Shown here: one piece after another, positions 1 through 8,010 of the stretch
Position numbering within the stretch: position 1 is the first letter of the stretch
Layout of the letters: every line of letters starts with the position of its first letter
Origin: Nitriliruptorales bacterium
GTDB taxonomy: Bacteria; Actinomycetota; Nitriliruptoria; Euzebyales; Egibacteraceae
Assembly: GCA_007126835.1 (NCBI GenBank)
Contig: SLAO01000177.1
Coordinates: forward strand, 1 to 21,214
Reading direction: 5' to 3'
Length of the DNA: 21,214 nucleotides
Notes under the pieces: model-generated
Database searches by the model: none
What the model was told of the DNA's origin: nothing
Seen by the model: the letters and a program-made list of their open reading frames with translations, nothing else
Made by a program: the position numbers and the translations under genes

Positions 1-695
1 AGCAGGTTGATCGCCACGCCAGACACGATCTGGTCGGTCTTGAAGGTGACGCAGAGCATGGCGTGCAGCGCTGCCATCAGGCCACCGACGGCGACGGCGA
101 CCAGGACGGAGGCGTACAAGCCGGCTCCGGGGATGCCGTCGAACACGATGCCGTAGACGGTGAACCCGACGCCGGCACCGGCCAGCATCATCCCTTCGAT
201 GCCGATGTTGATGACCCCGGAGCGCTCGCACCACAGACCAGCGAGGGCGCCGAGGGCGATCGGCGTCCCCAGGCGCAGCGACTCGACGAGCAAGGTCAGG
301 ACGTTGGTCTGTGGCTGCCCCGACAGCGCCAGGGAGAGCACGAGGATCAGCGGGACGACCATCACCGTGGCGGCTAACAGACCCACCCTCGCCCAGTGCC
401 CGGTCCATCGGTCCGCGATGCCGGCCAAGCCACCGAGCAAGATCACGATCCCCAGCACCAAGGTGGAGACCACGGGGTCGAGCGCCAAGCTGGGGGCCAG
501 CTCGCCGACCCCGAAGTTGAACGTCGTGTCCTCGTCGGGCAGGGCGCCGGCCACCCGGAACACCAGGACACCGCCGAGCAGCACGTAGGCCGCCCCGATG
601 GTCTGAAGCCGGCTGAGCTTCGGGATGCGCCGCGGGGGCGCGAGACTCTGGACGTCCCGCTCGGCTGCGGTCTCGGATCGTTGTGTCACACCCAT
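1..695 (-). CDS. Nucleoside ABC transporter permease (second subunit, YufQ/BmpD-like), 3' end cut by window edge
   Basis: Integral membrane subunit of a BMP-family nucleoside importer; with the upstream permease it forms the translocation pore. The frame is open from an ATG at 695-693 to the window edge (231 codons visible), so the C-terminus is missing. The family signature is clear: ERSGVINIGIEGMML at about residues 157-171, followed by hydrophobic segments and FKTDQIVSGVAIN at about 218-230. Earlier hydrophobic segments lie at about 32-50, 76-94 and 104-126. The start lies 4 bases after the stop of the preceding permease (700), so the two are probably translationally coupled and co-transcribed with the ATPase and binding protein. 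The first 30 residues are polar and probably cytoplasmic. Family assignment is firm; the exact substrate (purine or pyrimidine nucleoside) is not visible. Confidence 0.9.
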   Translation of the reverse strand, partial: MGVTQRSETAAERDVQSLAPPRRIPKLSRLQTIGAAYVLLGGVLVFRVAGALPDEDTTFNFGVGELAPSLALDPVVSTLVLGIVILLGGLAGIADRWTGHWARVGLLAATVMVVPLILVLSLALSGQPQTNVLTLLVESLRLGTPIALGALAGLWCERSGVINIGIEGMMLAGAGVGFTVYGIVFDGIPGAGLYASVLVAVAVGGLMAALHAMLCVTFKTDQIVSGVAINL

Positions 696-699
696 TGCG

Positions 700-1925
700 C
701 TAGCCCTCTCCCCAGCCACGGGCGCTGATGACGGGCTCGTCGACGTCCGCCGCACCGCGCGGCGCGCGGATGCGGAACAGCGTGCGGACGATCATGTCCG
801 CTGCGACGAAGAGGATGATGAGCGCTTGAATCACGCGGATGATGTCGATCGACAGGTCCGCGACGACTTGCATGAGCGGAGCCCCGGCAAGCAGCGACCC
901 CCACAGGATCGCGGCGGGAATCACCGCGAGCGGGTTGGCCCGCGCGATCAAGGCGATCGCGATGCCGTCGAAGCCGATGCCGGTGTAGGCCCCCGGGGTG
1001 AGGTAGCCCCCGCGGGAGCCCAGCACCTCCGCGGCCCCGCCCAAGCCGGCCAGGCCACCGCCCACGATGAAGACGAGGATCGTGGTGCGGCTGACGCTCA
1101 TTCCCGCGTAGTGGGCCGCAGCCGGGTTTGCACCGACGGTGCGGATCTCGAAGCCCGTCGTGCTGTTGCGCATCACGTACCACATCGCGGCGCAAAGCAA
1201 GATCGCGATCAGCAGTCCGGTGTGCAGCCCCGTCCCGGGGAACAGCGACGGGAGGCGAGCCGCGTCGACCACCGGCAGGGTGCGCGCGGCGGTCGCGTCG
1301 GGGTCGATGAGGATCGGCGGGTTGCGCGATCCGATGATCCACTCGAGGAAGAGGATGGCGATGTTGTTCAGCATGATGGTCACGATGACCTCATGCGCTC
1401 CGGTGCGGACCTTTAACAGCCCCGGGATGAACCCCCAGACGGCCCCGCCCAGGATACCGGCGATCACGGCCGCTCCCGCGGCGAACAGCGTGGGCCAGCC
1501 GGCGATGATGCCCCAGCCGCCGATCCACACGCCGGACAGCGCACCCAGCAGCAGCTGGCCCTCGGCCCCGATATTGAACAGGCCCGCTTTGAAGCAGATC
1601 GCCACCGCCAGCGCCGCGAACACAAACGGGGTCGAGCGAGCGAGCGCACTGGCCATCAGCTCCGGGGTGCCGAAGATGCCGGTGAACAGCGCCTGGTAGG
1701 CCGTGAGGGGGTTGGCGCCCGACAGGATGATGACGATGCTGCCGATGGCGAGCGCGAGCAGCACGGCGTACAGCGGGACCGTAAGCGGCGCGGCGCGGAA
1801 GTAGGCCTCGATCGCTCCTTGCAGGCCACCGCGGCCGCCCGCGGGGGGGCCCTGGCCGCTGTCACCGCCGCCGTTGGTCCCGCCGCCGTTGGCTTCGGGG
1901 TCGTTGGCGTCCCGGGGTTGTTCGC

Positions 1926-1929
<4 letters not shown>
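700..1929 (-). CDS. Nucleoside ABC transporter permease (first subunit, YufP/BmpC-like)
   Basis: Membrane permease of the same importer, 409 aa. Family signature LFNIGAEGQLLLG lies at about residues 117-129, in the loop that contacts the ATPase, with about eight to ten hydrophobic segments starting near residue 51. The first 35 residues are an unusual Gly/Asn/Pro-rich, probably disordered cytoplasmic tail (NGGGTNGGGDSGQGPPAGG) before the first membrane helix; this is longer than in typical relatives. The ATG (1929-1927) overlaps the TGA of the ATPase gene (1928-1926) as ATGA, so translation is coupled to the ATPase. It is paralogous to the following permease, and together they are expected to form a heterodimeric channel. 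The family is certain; the substrate is inferred from the BMP-type binding protein and the neighbouring upp. Confidence 0.93.
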
Positions 1930-3485
<1,556 letters not shown>

Positions 3486-3559
3486 CGCTGCTCCTTCGTT
3501 GCACGGCGGGTCCGGGCAGCCTAGCGGCGCGCAAGCCTTCGCACTAGCGCCGGGAACGC

Positions 3560-3594
3560 CCACGGGGCCGCGGCGAGTCGCCGCGGCCCCGTGG
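3560..3594 (-). promoter_or_regulatory. Perfect 17-bp inverted repeat between the binding-protein and ATPase genes
   Basis: Arms at 3560-3576 and 3578-3594 are exact reverse complements around one central base (GGGGCCGCGGCGA and TCGCCGCGGCCCC are the cores). The transcript would form an extremely stable GC hairpin about 45 bases after the bmpA-type stop codon and about 75 bases before the ATPase start. There is no T-run on the minus strand, so it is not a classic intrinsic terminator. A hairpin here would suit partial termination or 3'-end protection that keeps the binding-protein transcript more abundant than the transporter transcript, a known pattern in ABC importer operons. The structure is seen directly; the role is inferred. 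Confidence 0.65.
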
Positions 3595-3637
3595 CTCGTT
3601 GCTCATGCGGCGTTTGTGTAGAGCCGCTATCGCTCCG

Positions 3638-4873
3638 CTACTCGAGCAGCTCGCCGGTGGCCGGGTCGACCCCCGTGTCGATCGAACCGTCAGCCAACCC
3701 CTCACGCACCTCCTCGATCTGATCCGCGACGTCGTCGGGGACATCCGCGTCGTGGAACGGCGCGTAGGTGATGCCCTCGTTCTCAGCATCGAGAGTGAAG
3801 TTCCCGGGCTCGAAGGTGTCCTCGATGTCCGCCCGGATCTGCTCGAACACGCCGACGTCGACGCGCTTGACCGCCGATGTGACGATGCGATCGGCCCCGG
3901 TGACGTCGCCCTCACCGAAGGTGGTGTAGTACTCGTCCTGGTCCACACCGATCACCCAGGCGTCGCTCTCGGCCGCGGCCTGGATCGCGCCTGACCCGGT
4001 CACGCCGGCGGCGCCGAACAAGACGTCGGCACCTTCACCGAGGAACTGCTCAGCGGCGGAGCGACCCTCGGCCGGGTCGTTGAAGGAGGTGAGATAGATG
4101 TCGAGGACGTTGACGCCCTCGTCGACGTGTGCCGCGCCTTGCGCGTATCCGTTAAGGAAACGCGGGATGGCGGGGACCTCTTCGGGACCACCGACCGCCG
4201 CGACCACGTTCGACTCGGTCATCAGCGCCGCCATGGCGCCAGCCAGGAAGCCGCCCTGGTCCTCGCGGAACTGCAGGCCGACGAAGTTCTCGATCTCGCC
4301 TTCGCTGAACTGGTCAACGCCGATGAAGTTGACGTCGGGGTTTTCCTGCGCGTACTCCTCGGTAGCGTCCTGGAGCAGGAAGCCGACGGTGATCACGGCG
4401 TCGGGCTCAGCGGCGAGCACCGAGCTGATGTTGCGGTCGTAGTCGGCCTCGGACTGGGTCTCGACGACGACGATGTTCTCGTCGTCGATGCCGAAGCACT
4501 CCGCCGCGGCGAGTTGTCCCTCGTAGGCGTACTGGTTGAACGTGCCGTCGTCGACGTTGCCGATGTCGGTGACCAGCCCAACCGTGTAGCCGTCCGGGGC
4601 CTCCACGTCGGCCGCGTCGCCTTCACAAAGGCCGCCGGCGGCCTCCACATCGGCGTCGAGGTCGGCGGCATCCTCCGGCTCGTCGCCATCCTCGGGAGCG
4701 TCCTCTTCCTCGTCGGGCTCCTCAGGGTCGTCCTCAGGCTCGTCGTCCACGACCTCTTCGTCGTCATCGGGGTCCTCAGGCTCGTCGGCCACCTCATCCT
4801 CACCGCATGCAGCGAGCAGGAGCATGAGGCCGAGCACCATGGCCAGCAGCATCAACAGTCTTGGGCTACGCAT
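3638..4873 (-). CDS. BMP-family nucleoside-binding lipoprotein
   Basis: Substrate-binding lipoprotein (411 aa) of the nucleoside importer, anchored outside the membrane. MRSPRLLMLLAMVLG begins a type II signal peptide ending in lipobox LAAC with the lipidated Cys at residue 23. Residues 24-77 then form an extreme acidic linker (35 Asp/Glu in 54 residues, no Lys/Arg). The BMP domain starts at about residue 95 (YTVGLVTDIGNVDDGTFNQ, the family's opening strand and DxSFN-like motif) and runs to the end. The start ATG at 4873-4871 has AAAGGA 6 bases upstream. An in-frame ATG at 4915 with GAGGAG 8 bases upstream is also credible and would lengthen the n-region by 14 residues. It is the first gene of the importer operon; a promoter-like site and hairpin precede it. 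Family firm, ligand unknown. Confidence 0.93.
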   Translation of the reverse strand: MRSPRLLMLLAMVLGLMLLLAACGEDEVADEPEDPDDDEEVVDDEPEDDPEEPDEEEDAPEDGDEPEDAADLDADVEAAGGLCEGDAADVEAPDGYTVGLVTDIGNVDDGTFNQYAYEGQLAAAECFGIDDENIVVVETQSEADYDRNISSVLAAEPDAVITVGFLLQDATEEYAQENPDVNFIGVDQFSEGEIENFVGLQFREDQGGFLAGAMAALMTESNVVAAVGGPEEVPAIPRFLNGYAQGAAHVDEGVNVLDIYLTSFNDPAEGRSAAEQFLGEGADVLFGAAGVTGSGAIQAAAESDAWVIGVDQDEYYTTFGEGDVTGADRIVTSAVKRVDVGVFEQIRADIEDTFEPGNFTLDAENEGITYAPFHDADVPDDVADQIEEVREGLADGSIDTGVDPATGELLE

Positions 4874-4929
4874 TACTGATCCTTTGTCGCGTCTGGCCTG
4901 TCGCTTCCCAGGCATCGCTCCCGCTCCTC

Positions 4930-4960
4930 GCACGCCGGCTGGATAGCCAGCCGGCTGTGC
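4930..4960 (-). promoter_or_regulatory. Leader hairpin upstream of the BMP lipoprotein gene
   Basis: GCCGGCTGG (4934-4942) and CCAGCCGGC (4947-4955) are perfect reverse complements around the 4-base loop ATAG. The stem continues outward with GCAC (4930-4933) pairing GTGC (4957-4960) across a single bulged T (4956), giving 13 base pairs. It would lie in the 5' leader of the importer mRNA, 57-87 bases before the start codon. It could act on translation, stability or attenuation; no T-run follows. Confidence 0.5.
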
Positions 4961-4993
4961 AGGATGCCGGACCCGCCAAGGCGGCGGGACCGC

Positions 4994-5002
4994 ATCTTAC
5001 CA
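4994..5002 (-). promoter_or_regulatory. Candidate extended −10 promoter for the nucleoside importer operon
   Basis: On the minus strand the sequence reads TGG-TAAGAT, a TGn-extended −10 with a TANNNT hexamer (4999-4994). No good −35 is visible 16-18 bases upstream. Initiation would fall near 4987, giving a leader of about 115 bases that contains the 4930-4960 hairpin. It is the best −10 match in this otherwise GC-rich stretch. Confidence 0.4.
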
Positions 5003-5078
5003 TCGGCCTAGTAGTCGGACGGCCATCACCGCTCGAGTCGCATGGACGCCCTTGGGGTCCCAACGCGTGACATCGACC

Positions 5079-5094
5079 GTCGGTTTCGACCGAC
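5079..5094. repeat. Inverted repeat GTCGGT-TTCG-ACCGAC
   Basis: Two perfect 6-bp arms (5079-5084, 5089-5094) around TTCG, about 75 bases upstream of the importer promoter candidate and 205 bases before upp. It could be an operator half-site pair or a small TTCG-loop hairpin. No repressor family is assigned. Confidence 0.3.
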
Positions 5095-5284
5095 CTCCTC
5101 AGTCCTTGCCCACGCGCAGGCGGCCTCCGACAGCTAACGGCCATGGCAGAGGCGGCCGGACCGCATGGGTTCGGTGCTGGCTACGGTAAAGACCGATGGC
5201 CGCTACCGCCTAGGGCAGGTAGTGCCAAACACGGCGCCAGATGCCTGGCGAAAATGCACGAAACGCCGGAGGTCCAGCGTCCGC

Positions 5285-5290
5285 TAGGAT
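5285..5290 (+). promoter_or_regulatory. −10-like TAGGAT box placing upp as a possible leaderless mRNA
   Basis: TAGGAT matches the actinobacterial TANNNT −10 and is followed by exactly 8 bases (CCCTCCTC) before the GTG that best fits the upp family. Initiation 8-9 bases after a −10 would put the first transcribed base at the start codon. The same bases include AGGA, which could instead serve as a Shine-Dalgarno 9 bases from the GTG, so the two readings compete. Confidence 0.4.
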
Positions 5291-5298
5291 CCCTCCTC

Positions 5299-5922
5299 GT
5301 GGATTCCCTCATCGTGGTCGACCATCCTCTCGCCCGGCACCTGCTCGCGGGGCTGCGGGACGCCGAGACGCCGCCCGAGCGGTTCCGGCACCTGTCCAAG
5401 CGTCTGTCGTCGGTGTTGATCCTCGAGGCCACCCGCAACCTGCCCACGAGACAGGCGCGTGTGGACACCCCGCTCGAAGGTGCCGACGTCGAGTTGCTCG
5501 ATGGCGGGGTCGTCGCGGTGCCGATCCTGCGCGCCGGTTTGGGCCTGCTCGAAGCAGCCACCGACTTGCTGCCCGAGGTGCAGGTGGGCTACGCGGGCCT
5601 CGAGCGCGACGAGCAGACACTGCAGCCAACCTCGTACTACCTCAAGGTGCCTGAGCTCACTGGCCGCTCCGTGCTGCTGCTCGACCCCATGCTGGCCACC
5701 GGTGGTTCCGCCGCCTTCGCGGTGAGCCTGCTCAAACAGCGCGGAGCCACCGATTTGCAGCTCGTCTGTGTGGTTGCCGCCCCCGAGGGTCTCGAGCGCT
5801 TGCATTCCGAGCATCCCGACGTGCGCGTGGTGACCTCCGCCCTCGATGACCGGCTGAACGACGTGGGCTACATCGTTCCCGGTCTCGGCGACTTCGGCGA
5901 CCGGCTGTTTGGCACCTCCTGA
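5299..5922 (+). CDS. upp: Uracil phosphoribosyltransferase
   Basis: Converts uracil and PRPP to UMP and pyrophosphate (pyrimidine salvage, cytoplasm). Length from GTG at 5299 is 207 aa, matching the usual 208-210. Diagnostic parts: VDHPLARHLLAGLRD at the N-terminus, VVAVPILRAGLGLL with the conserved Arg-Ala-Gly loop (about residues 72-85), the PRPP-binding loop LLLDPMLATGGSA (about 126-138), VVAAPEGLERL, and the uracil-binding C-terminus GYIVPGLGDFGDRLFGT. The frame is open back to 5143 and an ATG exists at 5254, but those extensions do not resemble the family. It is divergent from a nucleoside importer, so imported nucleosides and released uracil can feed this enzyme. The gene ends 10 bases from the stop of the convergent pirin gene. 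Confidence 0.95.
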   Translation: MDSLIVVDHPLARHLLAGLRDAETPPERFRHLSKRLSSVLILEATRNLPTRQARVDTPLEGADVELLDGGVVAVPILRAGLGLLEAATDLLPEVQVGYAGLERDEQTLQPTSYYLKVPELTGRSVLLLDPMLATGGSAAFAVSLLKQRGATDLQLVCVVAAPEGLERLHSEHPDVRVVTSALDDRLNDVGYIVPGLGDFGDRLFGTS

Positions 5923-5932
5923 CCACGGGCGC

Positions 5933-6721
5933 CTACCGCTCAAGTCCGAGCCCCTGACCCGGGCCGTGGCCCACACGGATGATCCGGCTGGCCTGCACCG
6001 CGGTCAGAACCAGGTCGCGGGGCGTGTCCGCCGGCGGGACGACCACCGTCGTGCCGGGCACGAGGGACCGGCCCTCGAGCTCCACCTCGCCGCTGCGGAC
6101 TGACACGACCCCGCCCTCGCCAGGCGCCAGCGACAGCGTGACCGCGGCCTGGGCGGCCATCCCGTCGTCGGTGAACAGACGGACGTCACCGTTGACCTCG
6201 AGCGGTGAGCGTCGGCCCACCAGTTCCTTGGTGACGACGCCAGGGGACGGCTCGTACCGGGGGGCCTCGGCGTCGGGGAGCAATCCGAAGCTGGCCTTGG
6301 CGGGCATCGGATCCGTGGCGTACACGAGGATGAACGCCCGGGCGTCGACCTCGCCGTGGTTCCACTCCGAATGGATCATCCCGCGACGACCCTCGGTGAA
6401 CTGTCCCACGTCGCCGGTGTCCATGTGGCCCGTGATGTGGTTCAACGCGTCGTCGTGGTCGAGCTGGCCCGCCTCGATGTAGAACAGCCGCTCGTTGCCC
6501 TGGTGCGGGTGGTGCCCGATCCCCAGACCCGCGTCGATGGTGGAATCGTGCACGGTCAGCAGCGGCCCCGACGCCTTGATCGGCACGAAGGGACCGATCG
6601 ATTCGATGGCGCGCAGCCCGGGCATGCCGAACTGCGCCTCGCCGAGCACGAAATGGTCGTCGGGGGCCAGGATCTGGTAGTGGCTGGTGGAATCTCTGCC
6701 CGTGGAGGTGGAGGCGTTCAC
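5933..6721 (-). CDS. Pirin-family cupin protein
   Basis: 262-aa cytoplasmic bicupin of the pirin family (metal-dependent; some members have quercetin 2,3-dioxygenase activity, others are redox or transcription cofactors). The metal ligands of pirin are all present in the N-terminal cupin: HPH at residues 71 and 73 (HHPHQGNERLFYIEAG) and HSE at 117 and 119 (GRRGMIHSEWNHGE). The domain-opening VHDSTIDAGLGIGHHPHQG and the GDVGQFTEGRRG strand also fit. The C-terminal half (about 165-262) keeps the second cupin fold pattern without metal ligands. The start is GTG at 6721-6719 with AGAGAGG about 7 bases upstream. It is monocistronic and divergent from the secreted protein/two-component operon. The activity cannot be decided from sequence. 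Confidence 0.88.
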   Translation of the reverse strand: MNASTSTGRDSTSHYQILAPDDHFVLGEAQFGMPGLRAIESIGPFVPIKASGPLLTVHDSTIDAGLGIGHHPHQGNERLFYIEAGQLDHDDALNHITGHMDTGDVGQFTEGRRGMIHSEWNHGEVDARAFILVYATDPMPAKASFGLLPDAEAPRYEPSPGVVTKELVGRRSPLEVNGDVRLFTDDGMAAQAAVTLSLAPGEGGVVSVRSGEVELEGRSLVPGTTVVVPPADTPRDLVLTAVQASRIIRVGHGPGQGLGLER

Positions 6722-6752
6722 AGCGGTGCCTCTCTGGTCGGGGTGATGGGCC

Positions 6753-6780
6753 AGTCGCCCGCGGCGGTCGCGCCGCGACT
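6753..6780. repeat. GC-rich hairpin in the pirin/two-component intergenic region
   Basis: GCGGCG (6761-6766) and CGCCGC (6771-6776) pair around GTCG, flanked by AGTC (6753-6756) and GACT (6777-6780) that can extend the stem across a small bulge. It lies in the presumed 5' leader of the pirin gene. No function is assigned. Confidence 0.3.
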
Positions 6781-6831
6781 GCGGACAACGTCAGGACTAC
6801 CCACACCCAAGGGGCCAGATCCCTGCGGCAC

Positions 6832-6848
6832 TCTCAGGCGATTCTCAT
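6832..6848 (+). promoter_or_regulatory. Direct repeat TCTCAG-N5-TCTCAT, candidate binding site of the MprA-like regulator
   Basis: TCTCAG (6832-6837) and TCTCAT (6843-6848) repeat with an 11-bp period, one helical turn, the geometry bound by head-to-tail dimers of OmpR-family regulators. It lies 87 bases before the start of the secreted-protein gene that opens the regulator/kinase operon, and about 18 bases upstream of a TTGCAG −35-like hexamer. The repeat core resembles the CTCA-containing direct repeats described for mycobacterial MprA. That resemblance is from memory and not from a search. Autoregulation is the simplest reading. Confidence 0.5.
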
Positions 6849-6865
6849 ACCGCCCTCACGAACGC

Positions 6866-6895
6866 TTGCAGCGGGCTGGTCATCGTGCCGTTAAC
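6866..6895 (+). promoter_or_regulatory. Weak promoter candidate for the secreted protein/two-component operon
   Basis: TTGCAG (6866-6871) is followed after 18 bases by GTTAAC (6890-6895), a poor −10. The position just downstream of the direct repeat is right for an activated promoter, where weak core elements are common. Support is positional only. Confidence 0.25.
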
Positions 6896-6934
6896 GCGGT
6901 CAGACGGGCCGCTGCTGACAGGAGGACGAGGACG

Positions 6935-7321
6935 ATGATGAGAACGATCGCCGCCGTGGTAGGAGTCGTCGGGCTGCTGACCGCAGCAACCCTGGTCTTC
7001 GGCGCGGACGCGCGCGCATTCGACAGCGGCGCGGCACCAGACGCATCCGTTGTCGCCGAAGAGGGCACAGCGCCGGCACCCTGGCAGGTCGGCGCTCGGG
7101 GACGCGGTGATGGTCCGCGCGGTGCTGATCTCGAGGCTCGGCTCGAGCGGCGAGAGCAACGCGTGGCAGCTCTCGCCGAACGCCTCGACGTTGACGAGGA
7201 CGAGGTGGCCGCAGCCCTCGGCGATCTTCGGAAGCGGGAGTGCTCAGCCGACGGCCCCGGCCAGGGAGGGGCCTTCGGCCGTGGTGGTGGTCGTGGGGCG
7301 GATCGCATGCTAGAGCCGTGA
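6935..7321 (+). CDS. Small secreted protein encoded ahead of the two-component system
   Basis: 128 aa. A signal peptide is evident: MMRT, a hydrophobic core (about residues 5-23) and a probable AxA cleavage site at A26-R27-A28. The mature part has a low-complexity Ala/Gly stretch, a charged helical segment at about 65-102 (EARLERREQRVAALAERL, then DVDEDEVAAALGDLRK) and a Gly/Arg-rich tail (GGAFGRGGGRG). The pattern LAxxLxVDEDEVxxAL recurs in small secreted actinobacterial proteins, often near envelope-stress regulators; no function is known to me. The start is the first of two adjacent ATGs (6935, 6938), with GGAGG 9 bases upstream. The stop overlaps the likely GTG start of the regulator. It is probably a target of, or an accessory to, the linked kinase. 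One Cys (103) is present. Confidence 0.75.
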   Translation: MMRTIAAVVGVVGLLTAATLVFGADARAFDSGAAPDASVVAEEGTAPAPWQVGARGRGDGPRGADLEARLERREQRVAALAERLDVDEDEVAAALGDLRKRECSADGPGQGGAFGRGGGRGADRMLEP

Positions 7322-8010
7322 GCCCCATGCTTTCCCGTGTGCTCGTCGTCGACGACGAGCCAGCGATCCGCGAAGCCCTCGAGCGCGCGCTGCGCCTGGA
7401 GGGCTTCGCCGTCACCCTTGCGGGGGGAGGTAAAGCGGCGCTTGCTGCTGTCGCCGAGCAGGGACCCGACGTGGTCGTGCTCGACTTGGCGATGCCCGAC
7501 CTCGATGGGGTGGAAGTTCTTCACCGGCTGCGCGCCGACGGGGTCGACGTCCCCGTCTGCGTGCTTTCGGCGCGCGATGCGGTCGACGACCGGGTGGCCG
7601 GGCTGGAGGCGGGAGCCGACGATTACCTCGTCAAGCCCTTCGCGCTCGAGGAGCTCGTCGCCCGGCTCCACGCGCTGCTGCGCCGGCGGCCTCGTCCGAC
7701 GGCCGTCCCCCTGTCGGCGGGGGACGTCACGGTTGACCCGCTACGGCGCAGGGTCCGACGCCGCGGCCGAGACATCCAGTTGACTGCGCGCGAGTTCGAA
7801 CTGCTCGAGCACTTCGTGCGGCACGCGGGCATCGTGCTAAGCCGCGCGCAGCTCCTCGAGGGGGTGTGGGGTTACGACTTCCCCACCGATGGCAACGTCG
7901 TCGACGTATTCGTCGGCTACCTACGCCGCAAACTGGAAGCGGGCGGCGAACCGCGGATCCTGCACACCGTCCGCGGTGCGGGCTTCGTGTTGCGGCCGGA
8001 GGCGCAGTGA
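7318..8010 (+). CDS. OmpR-family response regulator, MprA-like
   Basis: Cytoplasmic transcription regulator phosphorylated by the linked kinase, 230 aa from GTG 7318. Receiver domain (about 7-120): acidic pair D12-D13 (VLVVDDEP), phosphoacceptor D56 (VVLDLAMPDLDG), S84 (VLSARD) and K106 (LVKPF) are all in place. The C-terminal winged helix (about 135-228) has LTAREFELLEHFVRH, LLEGVWGYDFPTDGNVVDV and VGYLRRKLEAGGEPRILHT, very close in wording to mycobacterial MprA/PrrA-type regulators. The start is chosen because GTG overlaps the previous stop as GTGA, the coupling style used for the next gene; ATG at 7327 (227 aa) is the alternative. Its stop overlaps the kinase start. Its own operator is proposed at 6832-6848. 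Confidence 0.93.
   Translation: MSPMLSRVLVVDDEPAIREALERALRLEGFAVTLAGGGKAALAAVAEQGPDVVVLDLAMPDLDGVEVLHRLRADGVDVPVCVLSARDAVDDRVAGLEAGADDYLVKPFALEELVARLHALLRRRPRPTAVPLSAGDVTVDPLRRRVRRRGRDIQLTAREFELLEHFVRHAGIVLSRAQLLEGVWGYDFPTDGNVVDVFVGYLRRKLEAGGEPRILHTVRGAGFVLRPEAQ

Larger units (their letters stand above)
4874..5298. other. 425-bp divergent intergenic region between the nucleoside importer and upp
   Basis: No convincing gene lies here. Towards the importer it holds a bulged hairpin (4930-4960) and an extended −10 site (4994-5002, minus). The middle holds the inverted repeat GTCGGT-TTCG-ACCGAC (5079-5094). Towards upp there are two small hairpins, CTACCGCC-TAG-GGC(A)GGTAG (5203-5222) and CGCCAG-ATGC-CTGGCG (5235-5250), and a TAGGAT −10-like box (5285-5290). 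An in-frame upstream extension of upp (from 5143) is open but unlike the family and is treated as non-coding. Several short palindromes between two genes of related function suggest shared regulation, but no operator family was recognised and no purine-riboswitch-like core was seen. Confidence 0.6.

Noticed and set aside
63..588. Plus-strand frames opposite the second permease
   Set aside because: The minus-strand frame carries the family signature (GVINIGIEGMM) and membrane segments; the plus frames have no motif.
3560..3594. Intrinsic terminator ending the bmpA-type transcript
   Set aside because: The stem is excellent but there is no T-run on the minus strand, and the downstream transporter genes have no evident promoter of their own.
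4874..4993. Purine riboswitch in the importer leader
   Set aside because: The conserved three-way junction and loop bases of the purine aptamer are not visible; only simple hairpins are present.
5143..5298. N-terminal extension of upp
   Set aside because: It would add 52 residues unlike any uracil phosphoribosyltransferase; the GTG at 5299 gives the normal length.
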